DNA of 64,000 nucleotides from Halovenus rubra (GTDB taxonomy: Archaea; Halobacteriota; Halobacteria; Halobacteriales; Haloarculaceae): contig NZ_JAODIY010000005.1 in NCBI RefSeq assembly GCF_026586665.1, forward strand, positions 154,298 to 218,297, given 5' to 3'. The notes below the pieces were generated by a model. It worked only from the letters and a program-made list of their open reading frames with translations. It did no database searches and was not told the DNA's origin. Positions 1-8,829 of the stretch are shown here, piece after piece. Within the stretch, counting starts at the first letter, position 1; every line of letters starts with the position of its first letter. Made by a program: the position numbers and the translations under genes.

Positions 1-1491
1 CTATTCATCTCGGCCTACCAGAACATCGAGCGACCGGATGCACTCCGTCCGCTGTTGCACTCCTCGTTTGTTGGCGAAGTTGGGTGGCAAAACCCGTTCG
101 AATTTACGGATATTGGCATCGACGAACTACTCGAAGCGCAACAACAGCAGCGTGGCTCACAGCGCCGCCGAACGGTCGTCGACTTACAACACGAAATTGT
201 ACGAAAGCAGCCGTTTATCCCCGTCGCAGTTCCGGATCTGATTCGTGCATCCCGAACTGAAGAGTTTACTAACTGGCGGTGGTCATCCCGGGACCTCTCA
301 CAGTCACTCGTCAGAGTCAATAGTCGCGAAGCTGACACTGATACCCTTCCACTGGTCTCGACTGACGCACAGATAACACGAAGCCTCAACCCGATTGCAA
401 TTCAATCGCGGAACAAGGGACAGATTTCCGGCCTATTTTACGATTCACTGGGCCGATACATCGATGGAACTGTCGAGCCCTGGGCTGCCACAGGCTGGGA
501 CCTCTCAACCACTGATGAGGAAACCACGCTCACGGTAACGCTGCGGCCCGAGCTAACCTTTCATGATGGCACTCCACTGACAGCTGATGATGTCGCTTTC
601 ACAGTCGAACTTCTGCAAGATACGAGCCTCGGCGAGTTCGAGGTACCAGTACCGGCGCCACGGTTCCGTGGACGCTCTTCGATGGTTGAAAGCGTTACTG
701 TACTCGACGACAGAACAGTCAAGTTAGCATTTTCCAATGTAAATCCACAGACAGCAGTTCGAATACTGACAGTCCCAATCTTTCCGGAACACGTATGGAG
801 AAGCAAGGCGCGCCCAGCAGAGATTGCAGGCGTCGACATTTCCGAAGCGGTGACGGAAGCGCTCGTCTGGCAAAACCCCGAGCCGATTGGCAGTGGGCCC
901 TTCAAGTTCGAATCGAGCGTCGAAGATGAGGAACTGGTCGTCCAGCGTAACGATGCCCACTTGCTCCATCGGAACCCTACTGCACTTCCCAAGCAGGTCG
1001 CCGAACGGTTTGCCGATGGTATCCCATTCAATCGGCTTCGTATCCAGATTGTTCGTTCGGACGATGCTGCGCTTGGGTTGCTTACGAGTGGGAGCGTCGA
1101 TGCCACTGTCTCAAACCTGGGGCCCAGCGTTGTACCGCGAATTGGCCGCGAGCAGAGCGTCGAACTCCATGTCGAGCGGTCGCCGAGTCTGTACATAATC
1201 GGCTGTAACACGCTGAAAGAACCGCTCGGGAACCCACACTTCAGGCGACTCATTGCACGCCTTATTGATAAGGAAACAATTCGTGAGGAGGTGTTTGGTG
1301 GATTCGCTCGGCCAGCGACGAGTCCGCTGACGGGTACCGAGTGGGTACCTTCTGACCTCCGATGGGCCGGTGTCGACCCGGAACTTCCCTTCTTTGGCAC
1401 CAACGGATCGCTCGATATCGAGGAAATCCACAGCTACCTACGCGACGCCGGCTTCGAGTTTTCTGACAACGATAACCTACTCCAACAATGA
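1..1491 (+). CDS. Tandem-domain ABC transporter substrate-binding protein (family 5), 5' end outside window
   Basis: The reading frame is open from base 1, so the start lies upstream. Residues before about 100 look like the C-terminal end of one SBP_bac_5 domain (the stretch near PFIPVAVPDL). From about residue 120 a fresh N-terminal SBP_bac_5 pattern begins: SLNP, then GLFYDSL, then LTFHDGTPLTADDVAF, and later PIGSGPFKF. The protein therefore seems to carry two solute-binding domains in one chain, of which only the second is nearly complete. Family members bind oligopeptides or similar solutes outside the cell for an ABC importer. No permease or ATPase gene is visible here. The stop overlaps the next start (ATGA), so the two genes are translationally coupled. 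Confidence 0.85.
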   Translation, partial: LFISAYQNIERPDALRPLLHSSFVGEVGWQNPFEFTDIGIDELLEAQQQQRGSQRRRTVVDLQHEIVRKQPFIPVAVPDLIRASRTEEFTNWRWSSRDLSQSLVRVNSREADTDTLPLVSTDAQITRSLNPIAIQSRNKGQISGLFYDSLGRYIDGTVEPWAATGWDLSTTDEETTLTVTLRPELTFHDGTPLTADDVAFTVELLQDTSLGEFEVPVPAPRFRGRSSMVESVTVLDDRTVKLAFSNVNPQTAVRILTVPIFPEHVWRSKARPAEIAGVDISEAVTEALVWQNPEPIGSGPFKFESSVEDEELVVQRNDAHLLHRNPTALPKQVAERFADGIPFNRLRIQIVRSDDAALGLLTSGSVDATVSNLGPSVVPRIGREQSVELHVERSPSLYIIGCNTLKEPLGNPHFRRLIARLIDKETIREEVFGGFARPATSPLTGTEWVPSDLRWAGVDPELPFFGTNGSLDIEEIHSYLRDAGFEFSDNDNLLQQ

Positions 1492-2357
1492 CTCTCCTCA
1501 TTCAATACCTCCAACTGGTAACAGTCGTGACTGTCTGTCTCGGCGTTGGCCTATACACAATTGTCGGACCTGCCCGAATCCGCTCATTTTACGTCGATTA
1601 CCGAACTCGTCTCTGCCATGGTTTAGCCCATCTCAGTGTACTGGGTACTGTGTTTGGAATCAGTATGTACTGGCGACCGATTGGCGGTGAAGTCTCTTGG
1701 ACCCTAGAGTATAACATCACACATACACTTTACAGCATCGAAGGTTATCTGGTCCCGACAATTCAAGAATTGGCGACGACGAAGTTAACGTGGGCTCTCT
1801 CGCTTGTGTACGTATTCGGGTATGTCTTTTTGGTTCTCTTTCCGCTGGTTTCATACCTGTTTCTTGACACGCTCCGGCCGTTCCGTGTGACCGCGCTATC
1901 GTACATTATCAACTATCTTATCGGATTGGGAAGTTACACACTGTTTATCGCATATGGACCACGGAACTACATGCCCGGAGAGGTCCGTGGTCTCATGTAC
2001 GAAGTCTGGCCCGAAATCGAAGCGTTGACCACACACATCAACACGAACACCAACGTGTTTCCCTCACTTCATACGTCGCTTGCTGTTACAGTTGCATTGC
2101 TTGCGTGGTATACGCGAGACAGTTACCCAAGATGGTTCTACTTGGCTTCGGCCCTTGCCGGAACAATTGCCTTCTCGACGATGTATCTCGGTCTTCACTG
2201 GGGCACCGATGTTGTAACTGGGGCAGCCCTCGGTATCACCAGCGTCTGGGCCGCCTCATACCTCGCCGCGGAGTCTGATGAGCAGAGCCGAATTACCACA
2301 ACGGGGCAACAGCTATTCGCAACTGCTGGTGACTACATCAAACAGTACCGGCCATGA
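1488..2357 (+). CDS. PAP2-superfamily membrane phosphatase
   Basis: A 289-residue membrane protein with about six hydrophobic segments. It carries the two C-terminal motifs of the type 2 phosphatidic acid phosphatase superfamily: FPSLHTS near residue 190 (catalytic-site His) and GLHWGTDVVTG near residue 235 (His and Asp). The spacing resembles the Aur1/inositol-phosphorylceramide synthase-like branch. Likely role: dephosphorylation or head-group transfer on lipid phosphates at the membrane; the substrate cannot be read from sequence. The start codon overlaps the stop of the binding protein upstream, which implies co-transcription. The next gene has its own promoter. Confidence 0.8.
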   Translation: MTLLIQYLQLVTVVTVCLGVGLYTIVGPARIRSFYVDYRTRLCHGLAHLSVLGTVFGISMYWRPIGGEVSWTLEYNITHTLYSIEGYLVPTIQELATTKLTWALSLVYVFGYVFLVLFPLVSYLFLDTLRPFRVTALSYIINYLIGLGSYTLFIAYGPRNYMPGEVRGLMYEVWPEIEALTTHINTNTNVFPSLHTSLAVTVALLAWYTRDSYPRWFYLASALAGTIAFSTMYLGLHWGTDVVTGAALGITSVWAASYLAAESDEQSRITTTGQQLFATAGDYIKQYRP

Positions 2358-2450
2358 CTGTGTCTGGCTGAAATACAGGATAGGAACCATTGATATGTAG
2401 AAATATTGCATTTCTAGGGCCTAAGAGTGGTATTTTCCGATGTCGTGCTA

Positions 2451-2458
2451 TTTTAATA
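2451..2458 (+). promoter_or_regulatory. TATA box of the leucine dehydrogenase gene
   Basis: TTTTAATA lies 22-29 bases before the ATG at 2480 in an AT-rich stretch. That is the haloarchaeal spacing for a leaderless transcript and supports choosing ATG 2480 over the longer upstream reading frame. Confidence 0.6.
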
Positions 2459-2479
2459 CAAGGGATATATATTCCTTAT

Positions 2480-3538
2480 ATGGTATTCGACGCACCTGAC
2501 CACAGGGACCACGAGCAGGTAACACACTTTACAGATGAAGAGACGGGGCTAGAGGCAATCATTTCGATTCATGACACGACGCTGGGACCGAGCCTCGGTG
2601 GCACGCGTATTCTTGATTACGATACCGAAGAAGAGGCACTCACAGACGTACTCCGTCTCTCTCGTGCGATGACATACAAAGCTGCCGCCGCAGACCTCCA
2701 TCTTGGTGGCGGCAAGGCTGTCATCATTGGTGACCCTGAGGAAATAAAAACAGACGCACTGATGCGGGCATACGGTCGTGCCGTTGACTGTCTTGACGGC
2801 CGATATATCACGTCTGTCGATGTCAACTCTGGTGTCAAGGATATGGAACTTATCGAGAGCCAGACCGACCACGTGGTTGGAACGAGTGACGGACTTGGGG
2901 ACCCGTCGCCAATCACCGCACACGGTGTACTTCACGGACTCAAAGCCTGTGTCGAACACGTCTACGGAACGGATACGCTTTCAGATATTGACGTTGCAGT
3001 GCAAGGCCTCGGAAAAGTTGGTCACGGGCTTGCTGTCGGACTGGCCGAACGCGGTGCCTCGGTGACTGTCACAGATATTAACGAAGACAAGATGGCAGAG
3101 TTTACTGCTGAGTACGACGCGGAGGCGGTTGCCCCTGACGATATCTATGATGTCGACTGTGATGTGTTTGCGCCGTGTGCTTTCGGTGGCGCAATCAACG
3201 ACGACACGCTTCCGCGTCTGACGTGTGATATCGTGGCCGGCGCAGCGAATAACATCCTCGCGGACGAGGAACGACACTCCGAGATGCTCAAAGACGAGGG
3301 TATTCTGTATGCACCTGACTACGTTATCAACGCTGGCGGCCTCATTACGGTCTACCACGAGCATCAGGGCGGTACCGAGGAACAGGCCTTCGAGGACGCC
3401 AAAGCGATTGGCGACCGTCTTCAGACAATGATTGAACGAGCCGAAGACGAGGATATAACGGTTCTCGACGCGGCAGACGCATACGCCGAAGAGCGAATCG
3501 GAAACCAAGATCGGACAACGCCTGCCCGGTCCTGGTAG
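2480..3538 (+). CDS. Leucine dehydrogenase (Glu/Leu/Phe/Val dehydrogenase family)
   Basis: A 352-residue enzyme, the usual size for leucine/valine/phenylalanine dehydrogenases and shorter than glutamate dehydrogenases. The N-terminal half has GPSLGGTRI and the catalytic-lysine motif LGGGKAVI (Lys79). The C-terminal half has the Rossmann loop GLGKVGHG near residue 178. Expected reaction: NAD-dependent oxidative deamination of branched-chain amino acids. The frame stays open upstream to 2390, but the added residues are not family-like and the TATA box at 2451-2458 would then lie inside the gene, so ATG 2480 was chosen. Monocistronic. Confidence 0.88.
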   Translation: MVFDAPDHRDHEQVTHFTDEETGLEAIISIHDTTLGPSLGGTRILDYDTEEEALTDVLRLSRAMTYKAAAADLHLGGGKAVIIGDPEEIKTDALMRAYGRAVDCLDGRYITSVDVNSGVKDMELIESQTDHVVGTSDGLGDPSPITAHGVLHGLKACVEHVYGTDTLSDIDVAVQGLGKVGHGLAVGLAERGASVTVTDINEDKMAEFTAEYDAEAVAPDDIYDVDCDVFAPCAFGGAINDDTLPRLTCDIVAGAANNILADEERHSEMLKDEGILYAPDYVINAGGLITVYHEHQGGTEEQAFEDAKAIGDRLQTMIERAEDEDITVLDAADAYAEERIGNQDRTTPARSW

Positions 3539-3585
3539 AAAGTCAGTCACCGGACGTTTTTATTGACCGCCCCGAAACGGAGAGT

Positions 3586-4848
3586 ATGACACTCGACCCC
3601 GTCCACGTGGACGGTATCGCGCAACTCGCGCGCCGGGTCACGAAAGAAGTCGACGATCAAGACCACACTGACATTGCCCAAGAGGCCTTCGAAGAGTTCC
3701 TCAACCCGCTGTTGGACCGCGATGGGGAGATCATTCTGGAACCTCTTGATGAGCTCAGCAGGCGACAGGTTGCCGTTGATGACGTGGCGCTCACCGAGTC
3801 ACCGTTCCCGACACAGCATGGACTCGATGCCGGAACAATCAACCCAACAACGTTCAAGAACGGGCTGGTCATCGATGTCTCTCAGGCCGCGATGGCTGCT
3901 GTTCCCTCGGATATCGACCTGCATCGTGCCCGGACAATTGTCATGACTGTCCACACGAACGACGACACAATCGACGTACAAGACGCTGATTGGCGGATGG
4001 ACGACGAGGGGTATGCGCGACGGCGTGTTCTGCACGCACCACGAGTCGACCGCTACGAGCAAACTGTCGTCCACGCACTGGCGCTGTATCGTGCCGAGAG
4101 CGAGCATGCCCTTGACCAGACAGACGTTGTCGACGACCTGCTGATTCTTGACGGCCCAATCTATCCAACAGGGCTGTTGAAGTGGGTTGAACGCGACCCC
4201 GAACTCAAACGACTCATCATCGAGCGGTCGGAGTTCACCGATGTCATCGAGAACTATCTCGAACTCGTCGAAGCGTTTGCAACACGTGATGTGCCCCTCG
4301 TTGGGTTCGTCAAGAACAGTAGCTCGAAGGCTCTGACACGCGAACTCCGACGATCGGTTGGCGCACCGTGGCTCAACGACGAGGCGTTTTTCCGTCGAGT
4401 ACTCGAACGGACCGATGATGACGGCGACCTCCGAACTGACGCACTGACGTTTACAAACTGGTTTCGCTCACGCGCCGGAACGGATGCGGTTCTCTCTGAT
4501 GAAACACTTTCATTGGATCACAGCCGAACACTGGACGACGAGGCGTACGAAGTCACCTTCTTCGTTGTCTACGACCCGCGGGAAGACCTTGTCTACCGCA
4601 TTGAGTCACCACACTGTGTTACCCGCGATGAGAAGACCAGAGAGCAGTTGACAACACAGATACTTGCAGAGGTTGCCCGGGAGCGTGGGCCCCCACTAGC
4701 AGTTGAGAAAGCAGACGAGTTGGCACGCATCGACCGTGAGGGAAAGCAAACGCTCCGCCAGCGCATCGAAACAACCTTTGAGACGAGTCGCCAGCGGAGC
4801 TACAACGATAAACGGTGGGGCCCAATCGAGGGAATGGATATCGAGTAA
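3586..4848 (+). CDS. nurA: NurA-domain 5'-3' nuclease
   Basis: A 420-residue protein resembling haloarchaeal NurA. It has an acidic segment LLILDGPIYP near residue 185, where the family keeps metal-binding acidic residues. It also has the conserved VGFVKNSSSK stretch near residue 243 and a C-terminal region with conserved Pro, His and Glu residues (RIESPH). NurA is the nuclease partner of the HerA helicase in end resection of double-strand breaks. No herA lies nearby, so the pairing must be in trans. It stands alone between leucine dehydrogenase and a decayed stretch. The family call rests on overall pattern and key segments. Confidence 0.75.
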   Translation: MTLDPVHVDGIAQLARRVTKEVDDQDHTDIAQEAFEEFLNPLLDRDGEIILEPLDELSRRQVAVDDVALTESPFPTQHGLDAGTINPTTFKNGLVIDVSQAAMAAVPSDIDLHRARTIVMTVHTNDDTIDVQDADWRMDDEGYARRRVLHAPRVDRYEQTVVHALALYRAESEHALDQTDVVDDLLILDGPIYPTGLLKWVERDPELKRLIIERSEFTDVIENYLELVEAFATRDVPLVGFVKNSSSKALTRELRRSVGAPWLNDEAFFRRVLERTDDDGDLRTDALTFTNWFRSRAGTDAVLSDETLSLDHSRTLDDEAYEVTFFVVYDPREDLVYRIESPHCVTRDEKTREQLTTQILAEVARERGPPLAVEKADELARIDREGKQTLRQRIETTFETSRQRSYNDKRWGPIEGMDIE

Positions 4849-4971
4849 CGGTGCTAACTCGACAACGAAGGGACTCACCGGCTGCGCTGTCGTTTTATAC
4901 GTTCCGAAGGGATTAACCAACGACATACAGCCCGAGAGGTGTTTACTCACTCCGGCTGAAAGAAAACAAAA

Positions 4972-5213
4972 ATGCGACTGTTCGATACCCTGTTTGACGA
5001 AGATGCGAAATAACAACTGACTACAAACGCCGCGGAATCGAAGTACGCCATTGTCCTAAACGATGACCCGGACAACAGTTGGCATTGAGCGATTGGTATA
5101 CACATGTCACGTCTGTTGCAGAACTCATAAACAACGGCGACGAAATTATGACAACTGGCTAGTTGCCGATGTGTACGCCTTTCTCAGCGATGGGCCTCGA
5201 ATACGTTCCTGAT
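4972..5213 (+). pseudogene. Possible DsrE-family remnant (broken)
   Basis: No open frame spans this stretch, but pieces in different frames line up with DsrE-family order. KYAIVLNDDPDNSW (5041-5082) looks like the N-terminal strand, VAELINNGDEIMTTG like the segment before the catalytic Cys, and DVYAFLSDGPRI like the C-terminal helix. The cysteine-bearing middle and several frame-keeping bases seem lost. DsrE proteins relay sulfur, and the neighbouring DoxX and HTH genes fit a sulfur or redox locus. The assignment is weak because it joins short matches across frames. The rest of 4849-5183 shows nothing else. Confidence 0.3.
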
Positions 5214-5495
5214 GAGTTTCGTTTCAGCGGTTCGCAGGCGTTGAGATGTCGCCGACTTTGAGATGCCGAGTTGTTTGGCGAGCGTCGACAACTCTACCTT
5301 GCGTGGTCGCTCGTAGTACCCTTCGTGTAGAGCGAATTCGAGCGTCTCACGCTGCTTGTCGGTCAGCGTCCCTAACTCAAGCGTAACTACCTGGTCGTCG
5401 GTAAGTGTTGCTGGCATAATCTTCGCTGTTGTGGTGTCGACGCTCGCGTGCTGTATCGTCTGAAGGAGGTCCTGCAGTGCCTCCTGACCTGTCAC
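5184..5495 (-). pseudogene. Truncated Bat-type HTH_10 regulator
   Basis: About 103 residues remain, ending in the Bat (bacterio-opsin activator) HTH_10 domain. LTDKQRETLEFALHEGYYE is followed by a recognition-helix segment LGISKSATSQRLRTAETK. Family members are about 200 residues or longer with an N-terminal sensor half. Here the frame upstream of GTG 5495 continues sensibly for a few residues (QVVLEVTGQEAL) and then meets an in-frame TGA, and no N-terminal half follows. It is either a pseudogene or a bare DNA-binding fragment. It lies between the DsrE-like remnant and doxX on the same strand as doxX. Confidence 0.6.
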
Positions 5496-5627
5496 CTCTA
5501 ATACAACCTGTCACGGCTTGCTTCTGTCTGAGTTGTACATTTGTCTTTTGTGTGTCGAAAGGCTGAGCGACCGAGTACTGTTCGTACACGCGACAAAAGT
5601 CTACCTGAACCCGCTAGACAAGGGTGA

Positions 5628-6212
5628 TTAGCCGAGTAGATACCGAAGCCACCTGTTGTTCTGGACGATACCTATCTCCTCAATGATGGAATCAAGCCCG
5701 ACGACACGGCCAGCACCCCAGGCACCCAACCCAAACAGTAACAGCAGGTAGACGAACGTGCTGTCGACGACGTAACCGTGCTCAACTGGGAGACCCGCCA
5801 TGAGACCGTCCTGCCAAGCAGCAGTCCAGAAGAACAACATCTGGATACCACCCATCAACGCAGCGAATCGGACCAACACGCCAAACAGAAGCGCTATCCC
5901 GATGAGCACCTGTCCGGTCACGACTAGGGGATCAACGACTGCCGCGAAATCTGCAAACCACATGAAAAGTCCATGTAACGGGTTTGAACCGGGGACAGCG
6001 TTTTCAAGGAATCCTCGAGATGACCAGACAACGGGGTCACCCCAGCCGCCTTCGGACCACTTTTCGAGACCGGCTTGTAAGAATACCCACGCCATCACGA
6101 TTCGCAGGCTAAGCAGAGAGTATCCTAACCACGTCCCTGAGTAATTGAACGAAACATCTCGTCCGAGGAGTTCAGTATCAAGTATCTTATCATCCGACTG
6201 TTTAGTTGCCAT
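5628..6212 (-). CDS. DoxX/DoxD-family membrane protein
   Basis: A 194-residue protein with four hydrophobic segments and the DoxX hallmark near residue 40, MAWVFLQAGLEKW, followed by a Trp/Gly-rich loop and LVVTGQVLIGIALLFG. DoxX/DoxD proteins are the small membrane subunits of thiosulfate:quinone oxidoreductase in Acidianus and also occur in other redox roles. Here the substrate is unknown. The ATG at 6212 follows an AT-rich promoter with a palindrome at 6250-6267. It is the intact member of a locus whose neighbours (5184-5495 and 4972-5213) look decayed. Confidence 0.8.
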   Translation of the reverse strand: MATKQSDDKILDTELLGRDVSFNYSGTWLGYSLLSLRIVMAWVFLQAGLEKWSEGGWGDPVVWSSRGFLENAVPGSNPLHGLFMWFADFAAVVDPLVVTGQVLIGIALLFGVLVRFAALMGGIQMLFFWTAAWQDGLMAGLPVEHGYVVDSTFVYLLLLFGLGAWGAGRVVGLDSIIEEIGIVQNNRWLRYLLG

Positions 6213-6249
6213 TGGTCCTCACCTACGTGACAATACATCGAGATGTATA

Positions 6250-6267
6250 ATACAGATTCTCCTGTAT
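6250..6267. promoter_or_regulatory. Palindromic operator upstream of doxX
   Basis: ATACAG-N6-CTGTAT is an exact inverted repeat 38-55 bases before the doxX ATG. It overlaps AT-rich bases that would serve as that gene's TATA region, a position suited to blocking TBP/TFB. The regulator is unknown; the Bat-type fragment at 5184 could be a relict of it. Confidence 0.45.
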
Positions 6268-6562
6268 ATTGGTCTTCTTTACGTACAATCCGCCGATTAT
6301 ACAGATTCGTATCCGAATGAATGCTGTCTGTGTACCTGCGCTCTTTGACTAAAACCACTATATACAGATTTAGTCTGTTACATAGGAGTTTATGTCAGTA
6401 TTATCAGCGTTTTTATATCGTAGCTCCATGGTTGCACCTGATGTTCATCTCACTGGGACAGCGATGCCAGTACAACTGCACTATCAACTTGGAGGTCAGC
6501 AATAGCGTTGACACGTCTGTTCTGTTCTGTGGGCCGAGTACATCGCTGGCTGGCAACGGTGA

Positions 6563-6569
6563 GAGGTGA
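6563..6569 (+). promoter_or_regulatory. Shine-Dalgarno site that fixes the TTG start at 6576
   Basis: GAGGTGA matches the anti-Shine-Dalgarno core and ends 6 bases before TTG 6576. There is an in-frame TGA at 6567 and no ATG before the first membrane helix, so this site supports the rare TTG start. Confidence 0.6.
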
Positions 6570-6575
6570 GTTCCG

Positions 6576-8513
6576 TTGTCTTCATCCCCACTCAGACCGC
6601 TCAAACAGTTGATTCCAAGCGTTATTCGCAAACATTACCTCGCAAAGTTTGGCTTGATTATCCTTGTAGTGATTCTTGCCACTGGTGGTGCCGGATTTTA
6701 TTTTCAGCAAGAAGCATCAGCGGAGCTAACTACCCAAGTACACAACCAAATGGAGACTGTCGCGAGCCAAGAGGGAGATAAACTCACACAGTGGACGGAT
6801 GAGCACCGCCAACACGTCAGGACACTGTCACGCGATTCAGTGTTTGGTTCCGGTGACCGAACAGAGATCGCCACAACACTTCTCTTTCTCCACGAAGATC
6901 AGCCTGATTCCGTTACTGCTATCCACTACGTCAATACCAACACCGGTGAGGTTCTCGAAAGCACAGCCAAGAATTGGAAAGGAGCCAATATAAACGACAC
7001 ACTGCAGTGGCGGGACAGTCCTGGGCTGGAATTTCGATTTACTCAATCTGTTGGCTCTTCACAGGTGTTCCAGTCTGACGGTGTGGACAAAATGGCGTTT
7101 ACAAGCCCAACACACGCCAATACTGACAGCAGGGCTGTCGTAACTATGGTCAACACGGCGGAGATAACCGAGTCATTTCGGAACCCAATCGAGGGTGGTT
7201 ACACACAGGTCATCAATAGCCAGCGTACTATCGAGTTAGCGAAGGAGCCAGAACAGATGCTGACCACCTACCGTGGCGCGACGGCTACCGCGCTCATCGA
7301 CAGGGAGAAATCAGGAGTTGTAGAACTAGCGGAGACAGATGAAGTCGTTGCCTATGCACCTGTTTCAGGCATCAACTGGGTTGTCGTTACACATGCTCCC
7401 CAATCGAACGCCTACACGGTCATCTCAGCAGTCCGTAGTGAGTTTCTGTTTGTCATCGGCATTGCACTCGCGGGCTTTCTCATCCTCTCAGTTACCATTG
7501 GTCGCAACACTGTACGATCTCTCAACAGGCTAGAAACCAAGGCTACAGCGCTTGCCAACGGGAATGTCCAGACAGATATCGAACAGACAGACCGGATTGA
7601 CGAAGTGGGGCGTCTCACTAATTCGTTCCAAGAAACACAGGCGTATCTTGAGACGGCCACAAAACAGACCGATGCAATCGCGACTCAAGACTTTGACGCC
7701 CCGGTCCTTGATGAAGAGGTACCCGGGACACTTGGCGACTCTCTTGACCGGACACGAACTGACCTAGAACAGTCGATCAAGGCACTTGAATTCGCACGCA
7801 AAGAAACGGAGACTGCTAGGAAAGAGGCCGAAGAGATGGCCACAGCCCTCACCGAGCAGGCAGCGGCGTACTCTGAGACGATGGAGCAAGTCAGCGACGG
7901 TGACATGACTCAGCGCATGACTGTCGATGGCAGGGAAGCGGCGATGGATCGGATTGGCACTGAATTTAACGAGATGGTTGATGAATTGGAGAAGACGATT
8001 GGACAACTCCAGAGTTACGTCGACGAGGTTGAGACAGCAGGAGCGGAAGTTGAACACAGCGTCAATACAGTACGGACAGCCAGTGAACAGATTGCAAGCT
8101 CCATTCAAAAGATATCTGATGATGCCCATAACCAGCGAGAACAGTTCGAGCATCTTTCGGAAACTCTTGGGGAGATTACAACTGAGATGGATAGTATCGC
8201 AGCGGAGACGGAACGGTCAGATATTAAGCAATTGTCGAAGCAACTCAAAGAAACTGAATCAGCAGTTACTGAGATGATTGACCTCAGCCAGCAGACGATG
8301 TCCGAAGCACAAACGGTTGCTGGAGCAGCACAGGAACAGGCTGCGGAACTCAACGGCGTCGCCGAACGAGCGGATGATCTCCAGCGCTATGCAGAACCGT
8401 TACGAATAATCCTCGAGCAGTTCGAGACTGAGCAACAACACGAGTTTGTTCTCTCTATTGGGTCTACTGGGTCAATGAGCCCATCAAAACTGCCCGGTGC
8501 AGACGAACAATAG
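6576..8513 (+). CDS. Transducer-like membrane protein (Cache-HAMP) lacking the chemotaxis signalling tip
   Basis: A 645-residue protein built like a haloarchaeal transducer. It has a membrane helix at about 24-43, an extracellular Cache-type sensor at about 45-285 and a second membrane helix at 289-308. A HAMP domain covers about 309-362, a linker contains a coiled coil, and a second HAMP-like unit covers about 425-475. The cytoplasmic coiled coil then runs to about 545 and resumes at about 550 with the returning helix (AQTVAGAAQEQAAELNGVAERADDL). The conserved hairpin tip that binds CheA/CheW, normally containing a TNxLALNAxIEAARAGE-type motif, is absent. Both arms remain in frame and roughly equal in length. 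It may be a decoy, an alternative signal output or a recent in-frame deletion. TTG start. Confidence 0.85.
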   Translation: MSSSPLRPLKQLIPSVIRKHYLAKFGLIILVVILATGGAGFYFQQEASAELTTQVHNQMETVASQEGDKLTQWTDEHRQHVRTLSRDSVFGSGDRTEIATTLLFLHEDQPDSVTAIHYVNTNTGEVLESTAKNWKGANINDTLQWRDSPGLEFRFTQSVGSSQVFQSDGVDKMAFTSPTHANTDSRAVVTMVNTAEITESFRNPIEGGYTQVINSQRTIELAKEPEQMLTTYRGATATALIDREKSGVVELAETDEVVAYAPVSGINWVVVTHAPQSNAYTVISAVRSEFLFVIGIALAGFLILSVTIGRNTVRSLNRLETKATALANGNVQTDIEQTDRIDEVGRLTNSFQETQAYLETATKQTDAIATQDFDAPVLDEEVPGTLGDSLDRTRTDLEQSIKALEFARKETETARKEAEEMATALTEQAAAYSETMEQVSDGDMTQRMTVDGREAAMDRIGTEFNEMVDELEKTIGQLQSYVDEVETAGAEVEHSVNTVRTASEQIASSIQKISDDAHNQREQFEHLSETLGEITTEMDSIAAETERSDIKQLSKQLKETESAVTEMIDLSQQTMSEAQTVAGAAQEQAAELNGVAERADDLQRYAEPLRIILEQFETEQQHEFVLSIGSTGSMSPSKLPGADEQ

Positions 8514-8688
8514 CTAGCCATTTCGACCTGCGTTTCAATGTGTAAAAAGCGCGATGAAAGCTCTCTTTATGACACTATGTCACTACTATCGAACCGGTAC
8601 TCTCTCTCATTTTCTAGGACGCATTTCAACCACCCACCATAGCTGGGATAACCTCTCTTTTTATCTGTGGGAGTATTCCCCGACAGAA

Positions 8689-8829
8689 ATGAGTCGCTCT
8701 ACAGACTCCACGTTTGTCTGTCCTGACTGCAACGGACCGATTGACGTCACCACCTCTACGCGCGAAGCCATCCTCAAAAGCGGTTGCCCTCGATGTGCTA
8801 CACCTGTCTCACCCGACGATTTCGCTTGA
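8689..8829 (+). CDS. Small zinc-finger protein (CPxCG-related)
   Basis: A 46-residue protein with two cysteine pairs, CPDCNGP and CPRCATP, about 25 residues apart, able to form one zinc ribbon. The longer upstream frame adds unlikely residues. ATG 8689 lies about 25 bases after a T-rich TATA-like element (TTTTTAT near 8658), as in leaderless genes. Such one-ribbon microproteins are abundant in haloarchaea, and several affect growth or biofilm when deleted. The partner of this one is unknown. Confidence 0.65.
   Translation: MSRSTDSTFVCPDCNGPIDVTTSTREAILKSGCPRCATPVSPDDFA

Larger units (their letters stand above)
6213..6575. other. Divergent intergenic region with three ATACAGATT repeats
   Basis: No credible gene is seen. 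The nonamer ATACAGATT occurs three times on the + strand (6250-6258, 6299-6307, 6362-6370). Two copies sit in palindromes: ATACAG-N6-CTGTAT at 6250-6267 and ACAGA-N5-TCTGT at 6364-6378. The middle copy overlaps ATTCG-N4-CGAAT. The stretch is AT-rich and separates the divergent doxX and transducer genes. Operators for a dimeric regulator are the simplest reading. Confidence 0.5.

Noticed and set aside
2411..2426. TTCTAGGGCCTAAGAG before leucine dehydrogenase as a further iron box
   Set aside because: The half-sites do not match TTTAGG/CCTAAA and the position is upstream of, not downstream of, the TATA box.
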